The translations under genes were made by a program, and so were the position numbers. This document shows positions 9,516 through 18,597 of a stretch of 64,000 nucleotides of DNA, piece by piece. The notes beneath the pieces were generated by a model that saw only the letters and a program-made list of their open reading frames with translations, was not told the origin of the DNA and did not search any database. The DNA comes from Hymenobacter setariae (GTDB lineage Bacteria; Bacteroidota; Bacteroidia; Cytophagales; Hymenobacteraceae): assembly GCF_007713685.1 (NCBI RefSeq), contig NZ_VMRJ01000002.1, positions 62,001 to 126,000 of the forward strand, in the 5' to 3' direction. The stretch's first letter is position 1, and the number at the start of each line of letters is the position of its first letter.

Positions 9516-10841
9516 ATGGCTATTCTCTCTAAAGACGAAGCCCAGGCTTTACTAAAAAAGGTGCTGTCCTACAGCACCGCCGACGAGTGCGCCGTCGGAC
9601 TTGACGGGCGCACCACTGGCAACATTCGCTACGCCCGCAACAGCGTGAGCACGGCCGGCGCCTCCGATACGGTGTCGCTCTCCGTCGAGTCGCGCTTCGG
9701 CAAGCGCTCGGGCATTGCCACCTGCAACGAGTTTGACGAGGCTACGCTGCGCCGCTGCGTGCAGCGCGCCGAAGAAATCGCGCGCCTCGCCCCCGAGAGC
9801 CCCGAGTACATGCCGCTCCTAGGTCCCCAAACCTACCTCAACCCGCCCTCGACGGCGGCTACGCTGCTCACGCCGGCCACTCGCGCCCAGGCTGCGGCCG
9901 ACAGCATTGGGCTGTGCTCGGCGAAGAACCTCACGGCGGCGGGCTTTCTGGATGGCGGCGCCCGCTTCACGGCGCTGCGCAACTCGAAGGGCCTGGAAAG
10001 CTACCAGCAATCAACCAGCACCGACTTTTCGGTGACGGTGCGCACCGCCGATGGGCGTGGCTCGGGCTACGCCATTGCTGATGCCACGGACCCTAGCAAG
10101 CTCAATTTTAAATCGTTGACCCAGCGGGCCGCTGACAAGGCAGCTTCGTCGGTAACAGCCAAGGCCATCGAGCCGGGCAAGTACACCGTTATTCTGGAGC
10201 CGGCCGCGCTGATGGCGGGCGATGACCTCTCGCTCCTAGGTGGCTTGGTGTACAACATGGGTGCCCGCGAGGCCGACGAGGGCCGCAGCTTCCTGACCAA
10301 GAAAGGCGGCGGCAACCGCAAGGGCGAAAAGCTTTTCGATGAGCGGGTCAACATCTACTCCGACCCGCTGAATGCCGAGGTACCGGGTAATGCCTTCGAT
10401 GGCGAGGGCCTGCCCACCAAGCGCATGAGTTGGGTGGAAAAAGGCGTGGTAAAAAACATGTTTTACTCGCGCTTTTGGGCTCAGAAGAACAACGTGGCGC
10501 CTACGGCTTTCCCGAGCAGCTTTATCATGACGGGCGGCACCCAAAGCACCGCCGAGCTCATCAAGAGCACCGCCAAGGGCATTCTGGTCACGCGCCTGTG
10601 GTACATCCGCGAGGTAGACCCGCAAACGCTGTTGTATACGGGCCTGACGCGTGATGGCACGTTCTACATCGAAAACGGCGCCATCAAGTTCCCTATCAAG
10701 AACATGCGCTTCAACGAAAGCCCTATCATCATGCTCAACAACGTGGAGGCCATCGGCCGGCCCCAACGCTTGGCCAACTGCCTAGTGCCGCCGCTGAAAA
10801 TCCGCGATTTCACCTTCACGAGTCTGTCCGACGCCGTGTAG
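9516..10841 (+). CDS. TldE/PmbA-like subunit, copy 2
   Basis: A 441-residue TldE homologue, paralogous to 6250-7584 and paired with TldD copy 3. It has no signal peptide and no HExxxH. Shared blocks are ARNSVSTAG near residue 40, LAPESPEYMPLLGPQTY, DEGRSFLTKKGGGNRKGEK and the ending PPLKIRDFTFTSLSDAV, which is identical to copy 1. The middle part (about 110-150 and 260-310) varies most between the two copies and may be where partner or substrate specificity lies. A perfect hairpin repeat at 10856-10950 follows its stop. Assignment to the family is secure; substrate unknown. Confidence 0.93.
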   Translation: MAILSKDEAQALLKKVLSYSTADECAVGLDGRTTGNIRYARNSVSTAGASDTVSLSVESRFGKRSGIATCNEFDEATLRRCVQRAEEIARLAPESPEYMPLLGPQTYLNPPSTAATLLTPATRAQAAADSIGLCSAKNLTAAGFLDGGARFTALRNSKGLESYQQSTSTDFSVTVRTADGRGSGYAIADATDPSKLNFKSLTQRAADKAASSVTAKAIEPGKYTVILEPAALMAGDDLSLLGGLVYNMGAREADEGRSFLTKKGGGNRKGEKLFDERVNIYSDPLNAEVPGNAFDGEGLPTKRMSWVEKGVVKNMFYSRFWAQKNNVAPTAFPSSFIMTGGTQSTAELIKSTAKGILVTRLWYIREVDPQTLLYTGLTRDGTFYIENGAIKFPIKNMRFNESPIIMLNNVEAIGRPQRLANCLVPPLKIRDFTFTSLSDAV

Positions 10842-10855
10842 CAACCACAAAAAAC

Positions 10856-10950
10856 CCGCCTGTCATGCTGAGCTTGCGAAGCATCTTCTCACGTTGGAGT
10901 TACCAATCCTAGCGTGAGAAGATGCTTCGCAAGCTCAGCATGACAGGCGG
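10856..10950. repeat. Long inverted repeat, family B (TGTCATGCTGAGC)
   Basis: Near-perfect arms of about 37 bp (CCGCCTGTCATGCTGAGCTT and its complement) around a loop of about 20 bases. It lies between convergent genes and could terminate both. The TGTCATGC end resembles the ends of the other inverted repeats in the window (TGTCATTGCG, GTCATGCAGAGC), which suggests a related superfamily. Confidence 0.9.
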
Positions 10951-10982
10951 TTGAGGAGCCTGATTTAGCTGTTTTTTAGCTC

Positions 10983-11606
10983 TTACTTGCCGAATTGGAT
11001 GGCGGCGTAGAGCTGAAACACGCGGTTTTGCAACCTAGGGTCGTTCACGCCGCTGAGGTTCTTCACGTCGTTGATGTCGTTGAGGCCGGCTACGTAGCGG
11101 GCACCGATGGAGAGGGCGCTGAATTTCAGGCCCGCGCCAGCGGCTAGGCTGAAATCGCCACGCTTGTAGTTGCCGGTCGAGGACTGGTCGACCTGGCCGT
11201 AGCTAGCCGAGCCGTTGGTGTTGCTAACCTGCACTTGACCCTTCTCATTGGCGCTCACGAGGTAGCCAAACTGTGGGCCAGCCTCTACGAAAATGGGGCC
11301 TAGGGTTACTTTAGCCAGCACGGGCACCGTGAAGTAATGTAGCTTGGTTTCGTAATCGGTAAAGGCGCCTTTGAGGTCGCTGCCCTGCACCGAGTATTGC
11401 AGCTCGGGCTGAATGGACAACGGCCCTAGGATGTTGGCCTGGTACAAGATACCCACGTGGTAGAAGGTCTTGTAGCTGGCATCTTCACCCGAGCGGCCTT
11501 GCAGCTGGGCGAAGTTGACGCCACCTTTCACCCCGAACTGGGCGTGAGCTTTGGGGGCAAGGGCTAAAGTGAGCAGCGCGGCTACCGGAAGGACGAGAGC
11601 TTTCAT
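10983..11606 (-). CDS. PorT-like outer-membrane beta-barrel protein
   Basis: A 207-residue protein with a signal peptide (MKALVLPVAALLTLALAPKAHA, cleavage after AHA about residue 22) and a mature part made of alternating hydrophobic strands: FGVKGGVNFAQL, FYHVGILYQANI, LSIQPELQYSVQG, LHYFTVPVLAKV, PIFVEAGPQFGYLV, FSLAAGAGLKF and a final VFQLYAAIQFG. This is the pattern of the OMP_b-brl_2 (PF13568) small barrel family, of which PorT of the type IX secretion system is a member. Its own role is unknown; most paralogues of this kind are uncharacterised. It is transcribed alone on the minus strand. Confidence 0.88.
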   Translation of the reverse strand: MKALVLPVAALLTLALAPKAHAQFGVKGGVNFAQLQGRSGEDASYKTFYHVGILYQANILGPLSIQPELQYSVQGSDLKGAFTDYETKLHYFTVPVLAKVTLGPIFVEAGPQFGYLVSANEKGQVQVSNTNGSASYGQVDQSSTGNYKRGDFSLAAGAGLKFSALSIGARYVAGLNDINDVKNLSGVNDPRLQNRVFQLYAAIQFGK

Positions 11607-11822
11607 GAGGATAATTTTTTAGTGGTAGAATACCAAAAGGGCTAACGGGATACCAGCCGAAATAGTACGGCCGCTTGCACTAACGGGCCCTCAACCAATG
11701 GAGTTATGGTGAGCTTCGGCCAGAATAACTAGAGAAAAAATGCGCTACCGCGCAACCAACCGCGTCGCTTTGTTTCATTTAGGTGCCCCGGCTGCCTTTA
11801 TTTGCTAGCTTAACTTTTACGT

Positions 11823-12446
11823 ATGCCCGCTGCTCCTTTCACGTTTGTGCGCCTCAGCTACCACTCCGGCGACTGGGACGCGGTAGACGAGCGCATGCCG
11901 GCCAACCTGCTGCACTCGCTGGTGCAATACACTACTGTGCCCGTCGAGCCCAAGGAGAAGGTGGTGGCCCTCGACAGCCCCGAGCTGTTCAACTACCCTT
12001 TTTGCTACCTCAGCGGCCACCGGCTGGTGCAGTTTTCGGCCCAGGAAAAGAAGAATTTCACGCAGTACGTGCGCAACGGCGGCTTCGTATTCGTGGACGA
12101 CTGCAACCACGACATCGACGGCCTATTTGCCCGCTCCTTCGAGGAGCAGATGCGCGCCTGCTTCGGCGCCACGGCGCTAAAGAAAATCCCGAAGACCCAC
12201 CCCATCTACAGCCAGTTCTTCAAATTCAAGGACGGCCCACCCAATACGGGCTTCGAGCTCAATGGCTGGGGCGACGACCTGGTGCACGATTACCTGAAAG
12301 GCGTGGAGATAAACGGCCGCCTAGGTGTCCTTTATTCCAACAAAGACTACGGCTGCGAGTGGGACTACGACTTTAGAAACAAACGCTTCTTGGCCGAGGA
12401 CAACACCAAGTTCGGGGTCAACATCCTGCTATACGCACTGAGCTAG
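11823..12446 (+). CDS. DUF4159 domain protein
   Basis: A 207-residue protein matching the DUF4159 family (PF13709): FTFVRLSYHSGDWDA at the start, FNYPFCYLSGH, then the glutamine-amidotransferase-like segment FTQYVRNGGFVFVDDCNHD and the C-terminal FGVNILLYALS. The fold is thought to resemble class I glutamine amidotransferases without being an active enzyme. No signal peptide or membrane segment is seen. It is the first gene of a cluster with MoxR, DUF58, BatA-type and DUF4175 proteins, a combination recurrent in Bacteroidota and usually grouped with aerotolerance (Bat) operons. A TAACTTTT box 5 bases before the start resembles the phylum's -7 element. Confidence 0.88.
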   Translation: MPAAPFTFVRLSYHSGDWDAVDERMPANLLHSLVQYTTVPVEPKEKVVALDSPELFNYPFCYLSGHRLVQFSAQEKKNFTQYVRNGGFVFVDDCNHDIDGLFARSFEEQMRACFGATALKKIPKTHPIYSQFFKFKDGPPNTGFELNGWGDDLVHDYLKGVEINGRLGVLYSNKDYGCEWDYDFRNKRFLAEDNTKFGVNILLYALS

Positions 12447-12496
12447 GAGCTTTTATCAAACACATTACGAAGCATTTGCATTAGAAATCTCTACGA

Positions 12497-13474
12497 ATGA
12501 CCGAACAAGACGTTAAAACGCTCCTCGCTAAGCTGCCCGTCCTCAAGGCGGAGATTGGCAAAATCATCGTAGGCCAGGAATCGGTGCTCGACGAAGTACT
12601 AGTGGCGCTGCTGGCTGGCGGCCACGCCCTGCTAGAGGGCGTGCCAGGCCTAGCCAAAACGCTGCTGGTCCGCACGCTGGCTTCGGCCACCGACTTGCCG
12701 TTTCGCCGCATCCAGTTCACGCCCGACCTGATGCCGACCGACATCCTAGGTACCGAAGTGCTGGAGGAAGACCATGGCACGGGGCACCGCTCGTTCAAGT
12801 TCAACCAGGGGCCCATTTTCGCTAGCCTCGTCCTGGCTGATGAGATAAACCGCACGCCACCCAAAACCCAAGCAGCGCTGCTGGAGGCCATGCAGGAAGG
12901 CCATGTCACCTACGCTGGCCAGGAGCACGCACTGCCCAAGCCGTTCTTCTTGCTGGCTACGCAAAACCCTATCGAGCAGAGCGGTACCTACCCACTGCCC
13001 GAGGCGCAGCTCGACCGTTTTTTGCTGTACGTGCGCATTGGCTACCCCACCGAGCAGGAAGAAATGGCGGTGCTAAGCGGCACCACTGGCGGCGCCCGCG
13101 CCGAGGTAAAGCCTATTCTGGGCGGGGCAGATATTCGGCAACTGCAACAGTTGGTACGCCAAGTCAGCCTGAGCCCCGAGCTGCTGAGCTTCGTGAACCG
13201 ACTGGTACGGGCCACGCGCCCAGCCACATCCACCGTCAAGTTCATTCAGGACTACGGGCGCTGGGGAGCGGGACCTAGGGCCGGCCAGGCGCTCATTTTG
13301 TGCGCCAAAGCACGCGCACTGCTGCAAGGCCGCTTCGCTGCCACGCTCGATGATATCAAGGCGCTGGCGCCACCAGTATTGCGCCACCGGGTGCTGCTGA
13401 ATTTCAACGCCGAAGCCGAAAACCTGACGCCGGACGACGCGGTGCGCGAGTTGCTGAAGGCTGTAGCGGTATAG
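12497..13474 (+). CDS. MoxR-family AAA+ ATPase
   Basis: A 325-residue MoxR AAA+ ATPase. Walker A is at residues 48-55 (GVPGLAKT), Walker B at 111-116 (LVLADE) followed by INRTPPKTQAALLEAMQE, and sensor 1 at ATQNP (154-158). The C-terminal lid contains the RHRVLLNF motif. MoxR proteins act as chaperone-like ATPases that load or activate von Willebrand A domain partners; the next gene encodes the DUF58/vWA-like partner, as is usual. It lies 51 bases after the DUF4159 gene and 131 bases before DUF58, the latter gap being filled by an inverted repeat. The client complex in this organism is unknown, but the cluster resembles Bat operons. Confidence 0.96.
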   Translation: MTEQDVKTLLAKLPVLKAEIGKIIVGQESVLDEVLVALLAGGHALLEGVPGLAKTLLVRTLASATDLPFRRIQFTPDLMPTDILGTEVLEEDHGTGHRSFKFNQGPIFASLVLADEINRTPPKTQAALLEAMQEGHVTYAGQEHALPKPFFLLATQNPIEQSGTYPLPEAQLDRFLLYVRIGYPTEQEEMAVLSGTTGGARAEVKPILGGADIRQLQQLVRQVSLSPELLSFVNRLVRATRPATSTVKFIQDYGRWGAGPRAGQALILCAKARALLQGRFAATLDDIKALAPPVLRHRVLLNFNAEAENLTPDDAVRELLKAVAV

Positions 13475-13492
13475 TCAAACTGGTTGTCATTG

Positions 13493-13599
13493 CGAGGAGG
13501 AACGACGAAGCAATCTTTCCTTTTCGCTTAGGTCCAGTTGCTAACCTCTGAGTACTCCGAAGGAACGATTGCTTCGTCGTTCCTCCTCGCAATGACAAC
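13493..13599. repeat. Long inverted repeat, family C (GTTGTCATTGCGAGGAGG)
   Basis: Arms GTTGTCATTGCGAGGAGGAA and complement enclose a central 35-base loop; the stem is about 36 bp with few mismatches. It sits between the moxR and DUF58 genes, which are otherwise expected to be co-transcribed. The core CATTGCGAGGAGGNACGACGAAGCAAT is shared with the copies at 14496-14599 and 42426-42512. Confidence 0.9.
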
Positions 13600-13605
13600 G
13601 GTATT

Positions 13606-14481
13606 ATGCTCACCCCCGAACTTCTCTTTGCCCTGCGCAACCTGCCCCTCGCCGCCAAGCGAGCGGCCGAAGGCTTTTTGGCCGGTGCCCACGCCAGCCG
13701 GCGGCATGGGGTGGGCATGGAGTTCAGCCAATACCGCCCCTACCTGCCCGGCGACGACCTGCGCCGCCTCGATTGGCGCCTAGCCGCGCGCTCGGACCGC
13801 TACTACATCCGGGAATCGGAGGTAGATACTAGCCTCACGGTAAACCTCCTGCTCGACGCCAGCGCCAGCATGAACCACCGCGACGACAACGGCCTCCGCA
13901 AGCTCGACTACGCCCGGCTGCTGCTGGCCGCGCTGGCTTACTTGGCTCAAAAGCAGGGCGACGCGGTGGGCCTGAGCATCCTGAGTCCGGCCGGTTTGCA
14001 GCACCTAGGTGCCCTTTCGGATACGCGCCAGCTGCCGCGCATTTACCACGCCCTCGAAACTACCGAGGCCACCGGCGCCTTCCCGAGCACAACTACGCTA
14101 GCGCCCCTCACGGCCCGCCGCCAGCGGGCGCTCACGGTATGCGTGAGCGACTTGTACGAGGAAGACGGGGAAATAACCCGCCTCCTAGGTCGGCTGCGGG
14201 CCACCAGTGGCGACGTGTTACTGCTGCACCTGGTGGCTGGCAACGAACTAAATTTTAGCTATAAAGGCCCCGTCACGTTTCGCGACCTGGAAACTGGCCA
14301 AACCGTTCAGCTCGACGCTGACCAGCAGCGTGGGACCTACCAGCAGCAGCTACAAGCGTGGCTGCGCGACACGGCCCAACAGGCGCGGCGGCAGGGGCTC
14401 GATTACCATTTGCTGAATACCGCCGAGCCGCTGGATGGAGCACTGCGCGAGTTTCTGAAACGCCGACAACAAATGGGATAG
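13606..14481 (+). CDS. DUF58 (vWA-like) domain protein
   Basis: A 291-residue DUF58 (PF01882) protein. The family signature lies at about residues 39-70 (EFSQYRPYLPGDDLRRLDW, then a conserved arginine-rich stretch). A MIDAS-like metal site, D84-A-S-A-S88, follows in LLLDASASM. It has no membrane segment, unlike many DUF58 proteins. DUF58 proteins work with MoxR ATPases; moxR lies just upstream, separated only by a repeat element. The start ATG at 13606 is six bases after the end of that repeat. In related operons the partner proteins are membrane-bound BatA-like vWA proteins, and one is encoded next. Confidence 0.94.
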   Translation: MLTPELLFALRNLPLAAKRAAEGFLAGAHASRRHGVGMEFSQYRPYLPGDDLRRLDWRLAARSDRYYIRESEVDTSLTVNLLLDASASMNHRDDNGLRKLDYARLLLAALAYLAQKQGDAVGLSILSPAGLQHLGALSDTRQLPRIYHALETTEATGAFPSTTTLAPLTARRQRALTVCVSDLYEEDGEITRLLGRLRATSGDVLLLHLVAGNELNFSYKGPVTFRDLETGQTVQLDADQQRGTYQQQLQAWLRDTAQQARRQGLDYHLLNTAEPLDGALREFLKRRQQMG

Positions 14482-14495
14482 CAGCATACAGCTGC

Positions 14496-14599
14496 CTGTC
14501 CTGGCGAGGAGGAACGACGAAGCAATTTTTCCTTCACGTATACCTGACGTTTACTCACGATAAGGAAAGATTGCTTCGTCGTCCTCCTTGCCATGACAG
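14496..14599. repeat. Long inverted repeat, family C
   Basis: Arms CTGTCCTGGCGAGGAGGAAC and complement, with a loop of about 25 bases and a few mismatches and a one-base gap between the arms. It is a more diverged relative of the copy at 13493-13599 and fills the gap between the DUF58 and BatA-like genes. Confidence 0.85.
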
Positions 14600-14616
14600 T
14601 TTTTAATTGATTTAAC

Positions 14617-16215
14617 TTGTTCACCCTCACCTCTCCTTCTGCGCTGTTTGCCTTGCTTGGCCTGCTGGTGCCGCTGGCCATCCACCTCTGGAACCGCCGG
14701 CCGGGGCAGGAGGTAGCAGTGGGCAGCCTGCGCTGGCTAACGGCCGGCGCCAACCGCCGCCTGCGCAACCTGCGCCTCGAGCAAGTGCTGCTGCTCTTGC
14801 TGCGAGCCGCGCTGCTGGCTGTGCTGGCCGTGGCGGTGGCGGGCCCGGTGTGGCGGCAGGTGCTGCCAGGTGGCCGGGGGCAGGTGCTGGTGAGCCCCGA
14901 ACTAGCGGGCACTCGCTCGCTGGCCGCCGTGCGGCCAAGCATCGACTCGCTGCGGCGGCGCGGCTACGCCCTGCGCTGGCTGGGCCAGGGGCTGCCCAAA
15001 ATTTCGGGTGCCGCTTGGCGGGCCGATTCCCTAGGTCGGCTACCGGATAGTGTAGTGGCCCTACGGCGGGCTGCTACAGCGGGCTTTTATTGGGAGCGCA
15101 TCAGGCAGGCAGCTGACACCTTTGCCGGCCAGCCGCTATATGTGCTGACGCCGGCCACGCTGCGTGGCGCGCAGGGCACCCACAGCAAGCTCCCCGCTAA
15201 TCTGACCTGGCAGACGTTGCCACTAACCACCGAAACCACTTGGCTGCAAGCCACCAACAGTAGCCGCGACAGCTTACGCCTACTCTTAGGTAGCAGCACC
15301 GAGCGGCAAACCACTTTCCGCACGGTAGCTGTGGCGCGGCCCGCGGCGGGGCAACAGCTCGCCGGCGCCAACCTACCACCCCTGCGCTACGAAACGCCTG
15401 GCAACGGCCAGCCGCAGGTGCAACCGCTACCCGCCACGGCCGCCGATTCGGGCCGCGCGCTAGCCGCCGTGCCGGTGCAGCCCGCCGCCCTGCGCGTGTG
15501 GGTGTACACCACACCCGCTTATGTCCAGGATGCACGCTACCTGCGGGCCGCGCTGCGGGCGGCCAGCGCCGGCTTGCCCGGCCCGCTGGCCCTGACGATA
15601 GCTTCTACCTTACCCGACCCGGCGAGCGCGCCCGACTGGCTATTCTGGCTATCGGCGGCGCCGATGCCCGCGGCTTGGCGCGGGCGCGTGGGCCAAGGGC
15701 TGCACCTCTGGCAAAGTGCGGCCGGGCCGGGCGTGGCCGATACGAGCGCGCTCGCCGCACTCAGCCCCGAGGTAGCGGCCCCGGTCAGCCTTTGGCGGCG
15801 GGCTAGTCAGCAGGCTAGCGCTACCGCCGAGCCGCTGTGGACCGACGGCCTAGGTCGCCCCGTGCTCACCCGCCAGGCCCAAGGCCAGGGGGCGTCTTAT
15901 TACTTTGCTACCCGCCTCCACCCCACCTGGAGCGAGCTACCCGACAGCCCAGCGCTACCCGCGCTGCTGCTCGGCGTGCTGCGGCCCGAGCCAACGGGCG
16001 CCGCCCTAGCGCGCCTGACCGTCCACGACCAGCGCCGCCTCGACCCCGCCCAGCTACCCGCCCCCGCCACCAGAGTAGCCGGGCCGCCCGCTCCCACGGC
16101 CTTCCGGCTGCTCGATTTACGGCCGTGGCTGGTGCTGGCGGCGGGCTTGCTTTTGGCCCTAGAGCGTTGGTTGGCCAGCCGTCGGGCGGCCCTTACTTTA
16201 TCATCTCCGGTATAA
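14617..16215 (+). CDS. BatA-like N-terminal domain membrane protein
   Basis: A 532-residue membrane protein that starts at TTG (14617). Its first 80 residues carry the BatA N-terminal signature (PF07584): LFALLGLLVPLAIHLWNRR, then GSLRWL and LRNLRLEQVLLLLLRAALLA, which give two membrane segments. A long periplasmic region of about 400 residues follows, without an obvious vWA MIDAS motif, and the C-terminus has one more membrane segment (PWLVLAAGLLLALERWLASR). Proteins of this kind sit in Bacteroidota Bat-type operons next to MoxR and DUF58. Its stop codon overlaps the next start (TAATG), so translation is probably coupled with the DUF4175-like gene. Precise function unknown. Confidence 0.88.
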   Translation: MFTLTSPSALFALLGLLVPLAIHLWNRRPGQEVAVGSLRWLTAGANRRLRNLRLEQVLLLLLRAALLAVLAVAVAGPVWRQVLPGGRGQVLVSPELAGTRSLAAVRPSIDSLRRRGYALRWLGQGLPKISGAAWRADSLGRLPDSVVALRRAATAGFYWERIRQAADTFAGQPLYVLTPATLRGAQGTHSKLPANLTWQTLPLTTETTWLQATNSSRDSLRLLLGSSTERQTTFRTVAVARPAAGQQLAGANLPPLRYETPGNGQPQVQPLPATAADSGRALAAVPVQPAALRVWVYTTPAYVQDARYLRAALRAASAGLPGPLALTIASTLPDPASAPDWLFWLSAAPMPAAWRGRVGQGLHLWQSAAGPGVADTSALAALSPEVAAPVSLWRRASQQASATAEPLWTDGLGRPVLTRQAQGQGASYYFATRLHPTWSELPDSPALPALLLGVLRPEPTGAALARLTVHDQRRLDPAQLPAPATRVAGPPAPTAFRLLDLRPWLVLAAGLLLALERWLASRRAALTLSSPV

Positions 16216-18500
16216 TGCAGACCGTCGATTTCGCAGCAACGACTGACCTAGGGCAGGCCCGGCAGCACATTCAGGAAGTGGGCCGGCATTATGCTTGGCG
16301 CTACGCGGCGGCAGTGTTGCTGCCTACGCTGGCGGCCGGTGTGCTACTCGGTGTACTGGCACAAGCGTGGCCAACTGGGCGGCCCTGGCTAGTTGCGGCC
16401 GGCGTGGGCGTGGTCCTTATCGCGGTGTGGCAACTGTGGCCGCTGCGGCACCTAGGGCCAGCGGCAGTGGCACGGCGGCTCGACCGGCAGTTTGCTGAGC
16501 TCGAAGACAGCACCGGTCTGCTATTGGCACCCGCCGAGCCTAATCTGCTGGGCCAGTTGCAGCAGGCGCACGTAGCGCAGCAGCTAAGTCAGCTCCTGGC
16601 GAACGGTGCGGGACTGCTGCCCTTTTCGTTTAAGAAATCACTACTCATAACCGGGTTGCTACTCGCCAGCGCGGGACTACTCACATTGGTGCACCCCGCC
16701 CAGCAAGCGGTTGCGCCCGCCAGCGTAGCCGTGCACTTCACCCCTGACCCCACCCAGAAGCCAACTGCGGCGGGCCCAGCGCGCATCACAAACGTGCGAT
16801 TGCTCGTGACGCCGCCGGCCTACACGCGGCGGGCGGCGTTTGTGCCCGCGCAGGCGTCGTTTCAGTGCCCGCAGGGGTCGCGGGTACGCTGGGTAGTGGA
16901 GGTAAATCGCGCTGTGCAGTCCGCTCCCATACTAGAAATAGGGAAGCAGCGCCAGCCGCTACAGCCGGTGGCGGGACAACCCAGGGCCTATTTTACGGAG
17001 CAAACCTTGGCCGCCCCGGCTCTGTATCGGCTGCGCTACGCCGGCCAGGTGTCTGACGACTATGCCATTGATGTGCGGCCCGACCAAGTGCCGGTGGTGC
17101 GCATCCAAACCCCGAAGCCGTACACGCTTATCGCGGCTATTGGCACCAAGCCCGAGGTGCCAGTGCGCGCCACCCTGCGCGACGACTACGGCCTGAGCCA
17201 CGCTGAACTAGTCATTACGGTGGCGCAGGGGCAGGGCGAGGCGGTGAAATTCAAGGAAGTGCGCCGCGACCTGAGCGCGGCCCTAGGTGGCCAGCCCACG
17301 CAGGGTACGCTCAGCAACCTGCTTAGCCTGCCCAAACTGGGCATGACCTACGGCGATGAGCTATACTTCTACATCCAAGCTCGCGATACTCACGGCCAAA
17401 GCGCCCGCTCCGACACTTACTTGGTGCAGTGGCAAGACACGGCCGCCGCTACTAGTGCCCTCGACATGGGCATGGGCGTGAATACCGCCCCCGCTTACTT
17501 CCGCAGTGAGCGCCAGATAATTATCGATACCGAAAAGCTGATTGCCGAGCGCAAAAAGCTCACGCATGCCGAGTTTACGAACCGGGCCAATGCCCTAGGC
17601 TTCGACCAGCAATCGCTACGGCTGCGCTACGGCAAGTTTTTAGGGGAAGAATCGGAAAAAGGTCTGGGCGTAACGGCTGGCCCCTCGCACTCGCCCATTG
17701 CCGAAGACGACGATGCACCAACGGCCGAGCCTGCCACCCACGCCCCCATTGCGGAGGATGACCACGACGACCATGACCACGACCACAGCCACACGGCGGC
17801 CCCGCCCCGCCCCGGCACCCTAGGCTCACAAACCGCTGAAACCGACGCGCTGATGGACCCCTACATCCATAAGCACGACGACGCCGAAACCGCCGACTTC
17901 CTGGAACCCGCCGTGAAGGCCAAGCTGCACGCCGTGCTCGACGAGATGTGGGCCGCCGAGCTGCGCCTGCGCACCGGTCAGCCCGAGGCCGCGCGCCCCT
18001 ACGAGTACCGCGCCCTGCGCCTGCTAAAAGAAGTGCAGCAGCAAACTCGCGCCTACGTTAAGAAAGCCGGCGTTACGCCCCAGCCTTTCCCGGAGGCTAC
18101 CCTGCGCCTCACTGGCGAGTTGAAAGGTGCCGCCGCGCCGCACCTCACCGGCACCGTGCTGGCCCCCGCCGCCCAGCCCGCCGTGCGCGGGGCCTTGCGC
18201 TGGCTGGCGACTGCCCAAGCCGGCCAGCCCGGCCGCGCCGCCGATGCCACCACCCTCGACCAGGCTAGCCAAGTGCTGGCGCAAGCCGCTCTTCAAAAGC
18301 CCGGCGCCTATCTACCCGCCTTACGTGCCCTACGCACGCTAGCCACCGATGCACGCGCTGGCCGCATGCCCTGTGCCAGCTGCCTATCGGTAGCCGAGCG
18401 CGCCCTTGCCGACCTGCTCCCCTCTCCTACCCCCACCGCCGCCCCAGCCGTGGCACCCAACCGCCTGGCGCGTCGCTACTTCCAAGAGCTAGGCCAATAA
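16215..18500 (+). CDS. DUF4175-like membrane protein with His/Asp-rich linker
   Basis: A 761-residue protein. The ATG at 16215 overlaps the stop of the previous gene (TAATG) and is chosen over a much longer upstream reading frame that only shadows the BatA-like gene. Three membrane segments lie in the first 170 residues (about 35-55, 60-80 and 135-155), then a large periplasmic part with Ig-like strands (VRLLVTPPAYTRRA; DDYGLSHAELVI; YGDELYFYIQARDTHG). This arrangement matches the long DUF4175 protein at 57320-60820. About residues 495-530 contain a run of His and Asp (DDHDDHDHDHSH) that could bind metal ions. The C-terminal 200 residues are Ala-rich and helical. It belongs to the MoxR cluster; role unknown. 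Confidence 0.85.
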   Translation: MQTVDFAATTDLGQARQHIQEVGRHYAWRYAAAVLLPTLAAGVLLGVLAQAWPTGRPWLVAAGVGVVLIAVWQLWPLRHLGPAAVARRLDRQFAELEDSTGLLLAPAEPNLLGQLQQAHVAQQLSQLLANGAGLLPFSFKKSLLITGLLLASAGLLTLVHPAQQAVAPASVAVHFTPDPTQKPTAAGPARITNVRLLVTPPAYTRRAAFVPAQASFQCPQGSRVRWVVEVNRAVQSAPILEIGKQRQPLQPVAGQPRAYFTEQTLAAPALYRLRYAGQVSDDYAIDVRPDQVPVVRIQTPKPYTLIAAIGTKPEVPVRATLRDDYGLSHAELVITVAQGQGEAVKFKEVRRDLSAALGGQPTQGTLSNLLSLPKLGMTYGDELYFYIQARDTHGQSARSDTYLVQWQDTAAATSALDMGMGVNTAPAYFRSERQIIIDTEKLIAERKKLTHAEFTNRANALGFDQQSLRLRYGKFLGEESEKGLGVTAGPSHSPIAEDDDAPTAEPATHAPIAEDDHDDHDHDHSHTAAPPRPGTLGSQTAETDALMDPYIHKHDDAETADFLEPAVKAKLHAVLDEMWAAELRLRTGQPEAARPYEYRALRLLKEVQQQTRAYVKKAGVTPQPFPEATLRLTGELKGAAAPHLTGTVLAPAAQPAVRGALRWLATAQAGQPGRAADATTLDQASQVLAQAALQKPGAYLPALRALRTLATDARAGRMPCASCLSVAERALADLLPSPTPTAAPAVAPNRLARRYFQELGQ

Positions 18501-18597
18501 GTGTACTACTGTGGACTCGTAAAGTCCACCGCTACGCTATTAACTATAAGAAGCACGGCCTTACTGCTTATTTGACACATCATTTTCTTATCGCGTA

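Noticed and set aside
15837..16214. Upstream extension of the DUF4175-like reading frame
   Set aside because: It overlaps the end of the BatA-like gene and is Arg/Pro/Ala-rich. The ATG at 16215 overlapping the stop codon is the natural start.
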